From assembly GCA_025677815.1 (NCBI GenBank), contig JAIXMP010000106.1, positions 1 to 11,123 on the forward strand: a stretch of 11,123 bases of DNA, in the 5' to 3' direction. Numbering within the stretch: the stretch's first letter is position 1; every line of letters starts with the position of its first letter. Below, one piece after another: positions 1 to 8,616 of this stretch. Made by a program: the position numbers and the translations under genes. The stretch is from Phascolomyces articulosus (taxonomy: Eukaryota > Mucoromycota > Mucoromycetes > Mucorales > Lichtheimiaceae). Below the pieces are notes generated by a model. The model was not told where the DNA came from and ran no database searches. It worked only from the letters and a program-made list of their open reading frames with translations.

Positions 1-10
1 AGTGTTTCTA

Positions 11-2566
11 TTATACATGGATCCTACGGTCTGCTGGAATAACAACAATTTTTGCTGGTATCAGGATTGCTTTGTTGACCATATGCTACAATTGCAGCTT
101 GGGAATATATTCTGTGTATGGGTAAAATATAATGATAATCATCTGCCATGAATCTTCTATGCCATTCCTTAAGACCTTCAACTTCAAAATGCTGTCTTGC
201 TTCAGTATGATACCAGCAAACATATGCAAAATAATGCTCTACATTATTCTGATTATGACGAAGTAAAAGTGCACCTGACCTGTCTATGCTTCAATTCTGG
301 TATTATTAATTCGCATAGTTCTTCTGTTATCTTGTTCTCTAATAAAAAGAGATTGTATATATGACCCTCGAGTTGACCCTGTTGAAGCTGAACCATACTT
401 TTGGCTAAAGATCTTGATCGTTCAGAATTTTTTAACCTCATTTGTGCAATAACGTTCTGCCATTGGAGTACGAAAATCAACAACATCATCATAATGTTGC
501 CGTAATGTTGTAATAACAATGCATACAGATTGTCATTCAAATGCACGATTCGACCCCAAGCATTGATGTTCTAGTTTCTTTTGGAATTGGTTCATTCCCA
601 ACTACATCGATGAATGGGTCACTGGATAACTGGTCAAACGTAAGTGGATTAAAAGGGCCAGTCTGTTGTTCTTGTTGCTGTAGTAATTGTAAATCTTCTT
701 GATCGAGGCGAACTGATGATTCACCTGCAATCTTTTCCAGAATTTCCAACTTGGCGAAACGATTTTCTTCTTCCAAACGATGGCTAACTTTACTTCGAAC
801 AAAGTCAAGAGCACCAGTTCTTTCAATAAATCGCCTCATAAACGTTAATTCAAATGCATCCTTTTGGTTGGTTTCGGTATCCTTCATAAATCCATTATAT
901 CGCTCGAAAGAGAATAACCAGTACGCGTACATTGGGCCGAAATCTTTGATTGTTTCTTGCATATGTAGATGAGGTGCATATTTGGAGTTATTGATGAAGG
1001 TCCATACAATCTGGTTGTACCTTGGATAAACTTTTCGAACAATTGGTTGGCTTCATCAATATCAGTATAATTGACCAATACTTTGGCAATGAGACGACAA
1101 GCATCGACAAAATACATCAGTTTGTTAAATGGTCTTGTGGCAAGATATCCTTAAGGACAAATGGTAGTAAATCAAACACCAAGCTTTCCAGTGACTCCCT
1201 TTCATATATCCAAATTCACAACCAATTTGCATTTTTATTGATGGAGTTTCAGGTGGAGTGATGATACCATCAGCTGCCTGTTGCATTCTTGTGTATGGAT
1301 CTTCTGCTTCAAACCAGTGTAGATTCTTCCAAATAGTAACCATTCGTTTACAGGTTCCAAGAAAAAGGTTATGCAGTGGGTCTACCAATACATTTCGGAC
1401 AGGATCAAAGTATTCGAGCATGTGGATCTCTGACCATCGAGTTCCTTTTTCACGTTCAATCCGCCTACGATCTGCTGGATTGTTCAACCATTCTTGTGCG
1501 GCTCGTCTATTACTGTCATAATCGGCAGTCCATTTTGACGGTCAATTGTGTGGCCAGAATAATCGAGTTTGGTGGTGCCTGGAAAAACAACAAATTCCCT
1601 TGTACATTTGTGACATGCATAGGTGCTGGAATGTGAAGTAAATCCTGCTGTTTTACGAGCTGCTGGAATATCACAGGCAATATTGAACAAAGCTGCACGA
1701 ACGAGAGTACCATTTGGACATTGATATGTTGGAATCGTGATACCATGATACAAACGACGAAGATCTTCAACAAGAGGGCGTAAATACTCGTTTATCTGGT
1801 ATACCTTTGGTTCTTTTGGCCCAGGCATCACACCTATGAGAATAACGTTTTCATGACGAAATCTGGAGTCTCTTGATATATTATTACATATAAGGTATAT
1901 GCATCCAACAGTGTATGAAGAATCAAAAGGTGAAAACCAATCGACATTTAGCATGAGCATCAAAGAGCGAGGTTCTTCTATGTATGGAAAATCAGTAAAA
2001 CCAGGTCTGGGATCTTTAAGGTGACGCCATGCCATGCCATCATATACATTGTTGAAAACACCAGGTACATATGGTCGGTTTCTCTACTGCTCGATATTTT
2101 CTTCGAAACCTTTTCACATAAAGAGCCGCCTCAAGCTTTGCTCCAAAGGATTATATGCGTATTGTTTCAAAGGTCTTCTTGAATGGTTGTTATTTGATAG
2201 CTTTAATAATTCTGTATTGCAAAGTGTTCCATCCAAACGTTGATGTGGTTCTATACATCGTTCTGGGCCAGGCAGGGGATAAATAGCATGACAAGTTGGG
2301 CATGCACTATACATTATAAAATCGGTAGTTAACTTGTCGAAACCAATCCATTTTTTCATAGCAGCAATAGTTTTTGGTACTGAACGACGAACTATTTCTC
2401 CAGCATAACCACAATCAACACTCCAATGAAACTAATGAGTATTGTGGCTGTACGTTCGGATATATGATGGATCTGAAAAAGAACAATAAATACAAAGACA
2501 TAGATCAAAGGGTATTGAACATAATCGAGTGGATCATTAATAGAAGAAGGTATATTGGCATATCAA
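11..2566 (-). pseudogene. Tnp2-family (CACTA/EnSpm-type) transposase, main exon, decayed
   Basis: This is the long last exon of a DNA transposase that would cut and paste its own CACTA-type element. Read on the minus strand with frame changes it gives the family blocks in order: ISERTATILISF (about 2430-2470), the Cys block YSACPTCHAIYPLPG (2270-2320), FEENIEQ-x-RNRPYVPGV, NVDWFSPFDSS (1922-1948), GVMPGPKEP (1809-1834), LVDPLHNLFLGTCKR (about 1343-1390), HWKAWCL, YAYWLFSFERYNG (about 890-930), and near the end ILPIHRIYS (102-128). After one indel in the A run at 50-54 it ends in a hydrophobic IVVIPADRR tail and TAA at 11-13. In-frame stops lie at 2114-2116 (TGA), 2084-2086 (TAG where family members have Trp) and 422-424 (TGA). 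Single-base frame breaks fall near 2557, 2420, 1525, 1168, 1118, 971, 548, 502, 286 and 52. The order and spacing of blocks match Tnp2 proteins of fungi; it cannot encode a working enzyme as read. The family call is from motif memory. Confidence 0.85.
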
Positions 2567-2651
2567 CTATATTTTTTTTTAGGGAAATATTATTAGTACG
2601 TACTGTTTTATTTTTATAAATTAATAGATATTTATTTTTATATTTATATAC

Positions 2652-3254
2652 CTTCATTACCATGTACATCAGTGGTATACTAATCATCATCTTGTGTATC
2701 ATCAACATCAAACTCGGCGTCATCTGCCATATTCATTTCATCATCAACAACAGTATGATGTACTTCACGTTCAGGGTCAAAAAAACTTTCGGATGGAATC
2801 ACATCACCTATCCATAACAATACGTTTTTTTATGAGCAAATAGAGGTATTTAATTTTAATGGTATTAGAAAAAATTAATTGGTGGTTGACATACCTTCGT
2901 CATGTATAGTTTCTATCATGGTGTCATCACCAATATTATCACCTCCATCATCATCCACATTGGCTTCTTGTACAGGGATATCAACTTGGATATCAAAATC
3001 GTATATAGATTCATCCATTGGCATATCATCATCTATATCATTTTCATTACATTAATATCCTGCAACAGTATATTTTACATTTACCAATACAGAATATACT
3101 ACATACCACCACCATCATCATCATGGTGATTATAATCTGCAGCAGTCGCCCTATCCAAAGAAGCGGCCAAATGGTCTTGATAGGTCCTTTCAGTTAAAAG
3201 AACACCATATCCAGGGTTACGTTACTGGCAAATTTCACAGTAGCACCTATATAT
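2652..3254 (-). pseudogene. N-terminal exons of the same Tnp2 gene (Cys/His finger plus acidic linker)
   Basis: Three short exons precede the main transposase exon. Exon A (3107-3254) carries CYCEIC followed about 20 residues later by TYQDHL, the Cys/His finger arrangement usual at the N-terminus of fungal Tnp2 proteins. Exon B (2895-3059) and exon C (2652-2807) encode an Asp/Glu-rich linker. Introns are 3060-3106 (47 nt, GTATGT..GCAG), 2808-2894 (87 nt, GTATGT..ATAG) and 2567-2651 (85 nt, GTATAT..ATAG). The B/C junction keeps frame as DEG-DVIPSESFF. Stops interrupt it at 3222-3224 (TAA), 3052-3054 (TAA, or a one-base loss) and 2680-2682 (TAG). No in-frame ATG precedes the finger; an ATA codon at 3252-3254 sits where a start could have been. 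The exons are short and acidic, so exact ends are inferred from splice signals. Confidence 0.6.
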
Positions 3255-3308
3255 GTTTGTAGTAGCAGGAGTGCTTATGATGTATAAAGTTGTTGGAATA
3301 AAGTAGTG

Positions 3309-3849
3309 TAAGTAGGTAAGTGGATAGTAAGTTTGATATTAATTGTTATTTTTTTTTCATCTATATTTATATGTTTTTATCTCTGGAGGCAAATAAAAAT
3401 AGCATATGATTTTAATACAATATATAATAACAATATCATTATCTTCTTTACTCTTTATTCATGTGAAAATATAAAGGTAGTAAAAATAGAAAAGTAAAGA
3501 TGATAGAATACGTTGAGACTGTTATATAGATTTATTAATAAAATAGTGATGCTCAACTATCTGATAAATTATGTCCTTTTATACTTTTCAGTGAATATAT
3601 ATTTCTTATTATTTTTTATATCTTTTTGTTCATATTTGTATTAGATATTGTCGATGATAATGTTCTATTATCTTACGCTGTCATGACAAGCGTTTATATT
3701 TTTTTATTTTTTTTCGCATTTTTCTTTTTCATTACTGTCATGCGTTTTTTTTTTATCTTTTTTTACTCATCTATTTTATGTGCACAGACTTTACTTATTT
3801 TTTATCATCTTATAATTTCATTTATTCTTGGCAAGATATTCAATAGTAA
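3309..3849. other. AT-rich spacer without a clear gene
   Basis: The stretch is dominated by T and A runs. The plus-strand open frame at 3626-3859 is mostly Phe, Ile and Leu from poly-T and is not convincing. A short piece at 3646-3690 reads IVDDNVLLSYAVMTS after a possible acceptor (TTTGTATTAG), which could be a relic exon, but nothing joins it to its surroundings. Confidence 0.4.
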
Positions 3850-4005
3850 TCATAGCTGAAGGTTTTCATCGATCATAAATAAATGAATTACACCTGCAAC
3901 AACTTCTTTTGAATATGGATTACTAAATACGGAACATTCATTTTTTTTTTTCTCTTGCAGCTTGGCACTGCTCCTTTTTCCCAATTTATTTATCACGTTT
4001 TTCAT
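3850..4005 (-). CDS. possible small coding exon, unrecognised
   Basis: An uninterrupted minus-strand frame runs from ATG at 4003-4005 to TGA at 3850-3852 (51 codons). It starts MKNVINKLGKRSSAKL, passes a lysine stretch made by a poly-A run, and ends EVVAGVIHLFMIDENLQL. The composition is more protein-like than the surrounding AT-rich frames and the frame stays open upstream to about 4044. I do not recognise it. The plus strand over the same bases also reads coding-like but with two TAA stops (finding listed separately), so the strand is uncertain. It could be a lone exon, a relic or chance. Confidence 0.2.
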   Translation of the reverse strand: MKNVINKLGKRSSAKLQEKKKNECSVFSNPYSKEVVAGVIHLFMIDENLQL

Positions 4006-4061
4006 TCTTCTCACATAATTTTTAATATTTACACCTTTTTCTTATTTTTATTCTTCATCAG

Positions 4062-4216
4062 TAGATATGCAAATACACCAGTACTTCTTGAAGCATATAT
4101 CTGTATTAATATCATGGTGAGAAATACTGCATTATTGTTGCTCTTATTTTCAGTTAAATAGTAACATGGCCCTTATTATATACAAGCACTTTTGCCAAGA
4201 ACTACATTATCCATAA
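4062..4216 (+). CDS. possible 3' exons of an unrecognised plus-strand gene
   Basis: After a polypyrimidine tract and CAG at 4059-4061, the plus strand reads RYANTPVLLEAYICINIM to 4116. A GTGAGA donor (4117) and a TTTTCAG acceptor (4153) bound a 37-nt intron, shorter than the other introns here. The frame then continues LNSNMALIIYKHFCQELHYP to TAA at 4214-4216, followed at once by an AATAAAA-like sequence. The gene would converge with the minus-strand gene that stops at 4235. No upstream exons could be linked with certainty; a second strong acceptor (CTCTTGCAG, ending 3960) lies upstream. The product is unknown. Confidence 0.3.
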
Positions 4217-4234
4217 TAAAAGTATTATATTTTA

Positions 4235-4934
4235 TTAAAACTGTTTATACGTATTCAAAGCTGTTGTTTTAAAATCATCAATATCTTGCCTGTTACGAGC
4301 AAGTTTCTCTTCTAGTAAACGAACTATTTGCTGATGCTGATCTTTTATAAGGCACACAGCAGTTGGCCCATCATATACAGCAACTTCAGGCCGAGCATCT
4401 TTCAAATCTCTTTCAATTTGCTTCTTCTCCTCTAGCAATCTTCCATACTCTTCCTTTTTCTGAGCAAGGTCTTCTCTACCGTTGACTGCCCGTTCATGCC
4501 TAGTTAATACTGATTAGATTGAAAGTAAAATCACTACAGTAATAATATACAGTGTTGTATATGCTTACACTTGCTCACTAAGGAATTCTTCCAATTCACC
4601 TGCAAAATCCCTATTTCTATACTGCTCCATCAACTTTGCCATCACACGCGAAGAAACAGGGTATGATTCTGTGTCAAAGGATGAAACAGTTCTAGTAGAT
4701 TCGAACAATGCTTTTATACTATAGGAGAGGGGAGAAGTTACTTAATTTAATTTATTTGATGTTCAATAGATAAAATATTAATATGTAAAAATAATATAGC
4801 ATTTGCTTGCGAGCGTACATCTGACCGAGCAAGACTTGAGTAGTCAATCCATGATGCATACAGCAACAAGTTGGATTAATGCATGCATCATTTTCAGTAT
4901 GGTTAAAACAACGATCGATATTTTCAGAAGACAT
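4235..4934 (-). CDS. intact three-exon gene, unrecognised Cys/His-cluster plus charged-helix protein (176 aa)
   Basis: Exons at 4819-4934, 4569-4718 and 4235-4499 join to 531 nt with no stop until TAA. Intron 1 (4719-4818, 100 nt) has donor GTACGC and acceptor CTATAG. Intron 2 (4500-4568, 69 nt) has donor GTAAGC, a CTAAT branch-like site and acceptor AACTAG. Both introns are in phase 2 and every alternative frame hits stops, which supports the model. ATG at 4932-4934 is the first Met. Residues 9-28 hold C9, H12, C18, C23, C24, C25, H27 and H28, a possible zinc site. Residues 40-88 are helical and polar, and 90-176 are very rich in Glu, Lys, Gln, Arg and Leu with LLEEK repeated, suggesting a coiled coil. 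There is no signal peptide or membrane segment. An AATAAA overlaps the stop (4231-4236). It is the only undamaged multi-exon gene in the window. I do not recognise the family; a transposon accessory protein or an ordinary nuclear gene are both possible. Confidence 0.75.
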
Positions 4935-4950
4935 GGTAATAATAATTGAA

Positions 4951-4971
4951 GTAGTAGTAGTAGTAGTAGTA
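4951..4971. repeat. (GTA)7 microsatellite in the leader of the 176-aa gene
   Basis: Seven perfect GTA units lie 16 bases upstream of the minus-strand ATG at 4934, so on the gene strand the leader would contain a TAC/ACT run. It may be transcribed as 5' UTR or sit in the core promoter. It is a simple repeat and length changes are expected. Confidence 0.85.
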
Positions 4972-5076
4972 TGTAGAAGTAGTTGTAACTGGAATTAACA
5001 AAGGTGATATGAAGAAGAAAAAAGGATCTCAATACTACAATTAGTATTAAGAATATATAGCTCAAACACCCATCAT

Positions 5077-5603
5077 TTATAACTTATATGCTTGTATGCA
5101 GTGCATGATGTTTATCTTTTTAGGTATTGATTTCCTCAAATCTAATACTCGACTGATATGCATACTGTTGTATCCAATATACAATGGCTTCACAATAAAT
5201 AATAATTCTTCATTATTATTATTATTATTACTGTCATTCACCCTATATCTCACTTGTGCGGTGATTCTATTTGGATAATTACTTATGTTACACACAGTAT
5301 TGCACCATCCTCTTTCACATATTGTTAATTATGCTGGATCACGCAATCCTTCTAACGATATCATTCATGGTCTACTTAAATATACTGTCCTCATAACACG
5401 CAATCCAAATGATGCAATCTATATTCTAATATTACACCATAATGTGCAAGTTGTGATAGTCCATCCATGATGAGCACTTTCTTATAAATAGAGAGATTAT
5501 TTTTTATCTTAATAAACTTCAGTTCATTATTTTCGGGTCTCGTTGACTTATCTCGTCTCCTTTTATTCTTTTTATTGATTGGTTTCTCTCTGATACAACA
5601 CAT
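5077..5603 (-). pseudogene. weak coding-like minus-strand frames, unrecognised, broken
   Basis: Two minus-strand frames look more protein-like than chance in this AT-rich DNA. The upstream one (5391-5603) is basic and then reads VLIMDGLSQLAHYGVILEY before stopping. The downstream one (5077-5364) starts MISLEGLRDPA, meets TAA at 5329-5331, continues LTICERGWCNTVCNISNYPN, passes a poly-Asn run made by the ATT microsatellite, and ends in a basic stretch before TAA. The decamer GGATTGCGTG occurs in both parts, about 58 bases apart. No clean intron joins them. I cannot name a family; it may be a relic gene or chance open frames. Confidence 0.22.
5212..5230. repeat. (ATT)6 microsatellite
   Basis: A perfect run of six ATT units plus one base. 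On the minus strand it would encode the Asn run inside the weak frame 5077-5364. Confidence 0.85.
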
Positions 5604-5728
5604 ACTCTTTTTTTTTATATTACTACTTCCTCAATATTATTATGACAAAGATAGTTTAAATATATGGTCATGTTATTTTATTCCCTATTGTTTTATATAT
5701 ATTAAGCATGACCATAATAATCCACACA

Positions 5729-5988
5729 CCCTTATATCACCCCAACTGGTTTTCAAGATTTTTATAAGAGTGGAAATTTTACCTTCTCCAGTTTTTTTTT
5801 TTTAATAAAAACCTTTCTGCCATTTCGAAATGTTCAACATGGAGTTAGTAAACTAATCATAACGAAGCTAGCAAATACATTCAATAGATGTTATTTTTAT
5901 TGTAGAAGCCAAAGGATGTCAAAAAAATCATCATTACTATATATATTTAGAAGAATAAAATTGAAAACCAATTGGGGTGAAATAAGGG
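5729..5988. mobile_element. MITE-like inverted-repeat structure, about 260 bp
   Basis: The 28-base arms 5729-5756 and 5961-5988 are inverted copies with 26 of 28 bases identical, each containing TCACCCCAA-y-TGGTTTTCAA next to CCCTTAT at the outer end. The 204 bases between them are AT-rich with no coding frame of note. Arm length and total size suit a non-autonomous DNA transposon. I could not find a clear target-site duplication at the arm ends, so the outer boundaries, and whether the arms are the true termini, remain uncertain. Confidence 0.5.
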
Positions 5989-6395
5989 CATGCATAATAA
6001 CCCCCCAAGTGAAATCATCACTTATATTAACAATTAAAACCATCGTGATAAAAAAATAATTACTACAAAGACTTCCCTGCCCACACGATTTTTTACTGCT
6101 AATAAAATAATATATAAATTCTTTTATTATTTGTCATCTATACTTTTTTTAATACCATATTATTTTTATTAAATACAACCGTTATCTTTTATAGTGATAT
6201 ATTCTAGTATATAAAATCTACCAAATATAATATTTTTTCCCCTTTATATTGTATAAGTATATTTTTATTCCTATATAACCACTTTAGCAAGCTACATAAT
6301 TCTAATTTATTTGCTTATTTATTTTTCATCTCATTTTATTAGTAGAATTTTTTTTACAAAATTGGGGGTTTGGCTATTTGAATATTTTAAACCTT
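5989..6395. other. AT-rich spacer, nothing recognised
   Basis: The stretch contains poly-A and poly-T runs and a CCCCCC run at 6001-6006, with no open frame of protein-like composition and no RNA gene that I can see. Confidence 0.5.
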
Positions 6396-6435
6396 GGATT
6401 CTTAAGAATCCCCTACTTTTTGAACATAGGGATTC
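6396..6435. repeat. perfect 16-bp palindrome overlapping a second hairpin
   Basis: GGATTCTTAAGAATCC at 6396-6411 is a perfect palindrome. Its right half, extended as GAATCCCCTA (6406-6415), can also pair with TAGGGATTC (6427-6435), giving a 9-bp stem with one bulged C and an 11-base loop. The two pairings share GAATCC and exclude each other. Function unknown. Confidence 0.6.
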
Positions 6436-6807
6436 CGAAATAAAAATGCAGTGATGTGTACTTAAATAAACAAAATAATAAAGAAAGAAATGTTAAAGAA
6501 AGGATAACGCATAGTACCATTACTTTTTTGGATTCACAACCGATTCCTTGCAAAATGTTTCAATTACTATACTTTTGACATTATGTATCAACAACCTTTT
6601 GAAAAAGATATCCATTCACGTAAATAATAAATTTAGGCAATGCTTCAATATATTTCATTATTATTATCAATTGAATATGAATCAAAAGTATATATAAAGC
6701 CTTTATTTTATTCAAAAAAAAATATCCATCATCTTTTTTTAACATACCGTTATTTTACCTCACCACAACTACTACTTTATTTTCTTTCTCCAGCCTTATT
6801 TACAACA

Positions 6808-7940
6808 ATGCCATACCAAACCGGTTCTTCTTCTAGCAATCCCCTTGGTGCTCTTCATGATGACGATTTGGTAATAATAATTATATATTATGTCAATTAT
6901 ATTTACCTGCTGTGTTACTTGAAAGAATTTCATGCTGATGGATGTGTTTACTGTCTTTTATAGAATATGTCCTCACCTTCCGACTCTCCTATTCCTACCT
7001 AATTTCAACGCACTTTATCTGCCATGTCTACCGATTTCCCCAATCTTAGTGACAATAATGATACTGAATCTGTTGCTAATTCTGTTTCTCAATCCTAAGG
7101 TCAGACATCATCATCAAAAGAGAGTTGGGTCATCAAGTACAATTATGGTGAATGAACTACAGATGCTGAAGGTAAGGATCGAATTAAATGTAAGGTCGGA
7201 TCTTGCACAAAGACCTATGCAGCATAAGATGGAAATACCTCGGGTCTGATCAAGCATTTAAGAACAAGCCATAGCATCATAGTTAGTAGTGGTCCCTTAG
7301 ATTCTTTTATGCAGACTAAACATACTCACATCTTTTCAGTGGATGAATTTATTAAGGCCTTCATCAAGTTTATCATTAAGAGCAAGCTGCCATTCACCAT
7401 GGCTGACAATGAAGAGTTGTAAGAATTCTTAAACATTGTATAATGTGCACCTACAATGGAAAGCATTCAGCTCCTCAGTGCCGAAACAATTACAAGAAAG
7501 GTAAATAATTATACTCCTTTTCTCTCCATTTCCTTTATATATGAGTATATAAATATATGAATGATATTAATTTTTTTTTTACCTTTTTGTGTTTAGACCA
7601 AAGAAGAATATGAGGGATATAAGAAGCAATTGCAGCACTTGTTAGGTAAACTCCCTGTAATATCATGCATGCTCGATGGTTGGACCAGTCTATATAATGA
7701 TGCTTTCCTTGCTGTCATGGGCCACTGGATCTGTACCTCCACTTGGACAATGAAAGAAGTGATCCTAGGTTTTGAACCATTGAGTAGTCCACACTCAGTA
7801 GAAAACTTGGCCGATGCTTTTTTGCACATAATAAACAATTTTGATCTTAGTAGCAAGCTTTTTACTATTACTACAGATAATGTGTCAAACATGAAGAAAA
7901 TGGTTCGCATAATTGAAGCGCGTTGTACAGAGCAAAACTG
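6808..7940 (+). pseudogene. BED zinc finger / hAT-family transposase, N-terminal half, with nonsense codons
   Basis: A hAT-type cut-and-paste transposase read in three exons: 6808-6870 (MPYQTGSSSSNPLGALHDDDL split for its donor GTAATA), 6964-7500 and 7597-7940, with introns of 93 and 96 nt. Exon 2 carries a Ser-rich leader and a BED finger: Cys in IKCKVGSC, then His in GLIKHLRTSH. Exon 3 carries the RNase H-like core with LDGWTS (Asp codon 7675-7677) and TITTDNVSNM (Asp codon 7876-7878), matching the first two hAT catalytic blocks. Six in-frame stops lie in exon 2: 7000-7002, 7096-7098, 7225-7227, 7420-7422 and 7441-7443 (TAA) and 7153-7155 (TGA). No frameshift is needed anywhere. It ends at a GTGAGT donor (7941) in phase 2. 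The insertion domain, third acidic residue and C-terminal dimerisation domain are absent from the window, so it is truncated as well as broken. Confidence 0.8.
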
Positions 7941-8052
7941 GTGAGTTGAAAATATACTTTATATATTCAATATATTCTATAAATAAAGTAATAAACATAA
8001 TTATTAATATAAATACATGTACATCATATCACTAGAAAAAAGGGGGAATATT

Positions 8053-8270
8053 ACAATTGTGAAATAGTTGTGAGATTTTAATGAAATTCTAGTGACTTTT
8101 GCTCTGCAATGAGAACCTCACAATTGTGATTGAAGATATGTACAACATAGTGAGCTGTGCTACATCATGAAAATCTCACAATTGTGAGATATCATAAATT
8201 ACTATAATGATATTTAAAAAATAATAATAATGTCACAATTATGATATATCAATAATAAATATTGTGAAAT
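8053..8270. repeat. cluster of CACAATTGTG-type palindromic motifs
   Basis: Related motifs occur at 8053-8062, 8118-8129, 8173-8190, 8234-8245 and 8261-8270. The best, 8173-8190, is a perfect 18-base palindrome centred on CACAATTGTG with flanking ATCT and AGAT; TCACAATTGTGA also stands alone at 8118-8129. Others are degenerate. Several are followed by GATATC or AATATC. They lie just past the point where the hAT gene breaks off, and could be subterminal transposase-binding repeats of an inserted element. Confidence 0.55.
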
Positions 8271-8328
8271 ATCGGTAATCACTATTATGATATTTCAAAT
8301 GTCATGAAGATATCACTATGCTCAACTT

Positions 8329-8463
8329 CCAATAGTATTGTTATATCCTTTGAATTATATCCAATAGTATTGTTATATCCTTTGAATTATATCTAGTAGT
8401 ATCATTATATCCTTTGAATTATATCCAGTAGTATCATTATATTATTTCAGTTATATCCAATGA
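8329..8463. repeat. 32-bp tandem repeat, four full copies plus a partial
   Basis: Units at 8329-8360, 8361-8392, 8393-8424 and 8425-8456 plus 7 bases of a fifth. Each begins CCAATAGTATTG or CCAGTAGTATCA (CTAG in copy 3) and ends in a TTATAT box. Copies 1 and 2 are identical; copy 3 differs at four places and copy 4 further, so divergence rises from left to right. Confidence 0.9.
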
Positions 8464-8596
8464 AAAATAAAAAAATAAAAAGTATTTATAGTAACAATAT
8501 CCGTTTATTTGATAAAAAAAAGTAATTGATATAAAACTATGCTATCCTATGCTATAGCTACCATTTAATACTATTGCAGCCCGCCACTATGCTAAT

Positions 8597-8616
8597 GGGC
8601 ATTACCAAACACTGCC
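8597..8616 (-). repeat. TIR-like sequence, possible end of a DNA transposon
   Basis: Read on the minus strand this is GGCAGTGTTTGGTAATGCCC, GC-richer than its surroundings and similar in style to terminal inverted repeats of non-autonomous DNA transposons (GTGTTTGG core). If it is an end, the palindrome cluster and 32-bp repeats at 8053-8463 would lie inside the element. No matching second end is visible in the window. Confidence 0.3.

Noticed and set aside
1..2500. Plus-strand frames opposite the Tnp2 gene (for example 1258-1521 and 2034-2243)
   Set aside because: They are antisense shadows of conserved transposase blocks.
3626..3859. Plus-strand frame rich in Phe, Ile and Leu as a membrane protein
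   Set aside because: The composition comes from poly-T runs; there is no polar loop pattern or start context to support it.
8173..8190. Resemblance of the palindrome to a bacterial operator (TTGTGAG half sites)
   Set aside because: The context is eukaryotic, with introns and fungal transposons; related degenerate copies nearby fit a repeat better.
8329..8463. CRISPR array
   Set aside because: The 32-bp units are directly adjacent with no spacers and drift along the array.
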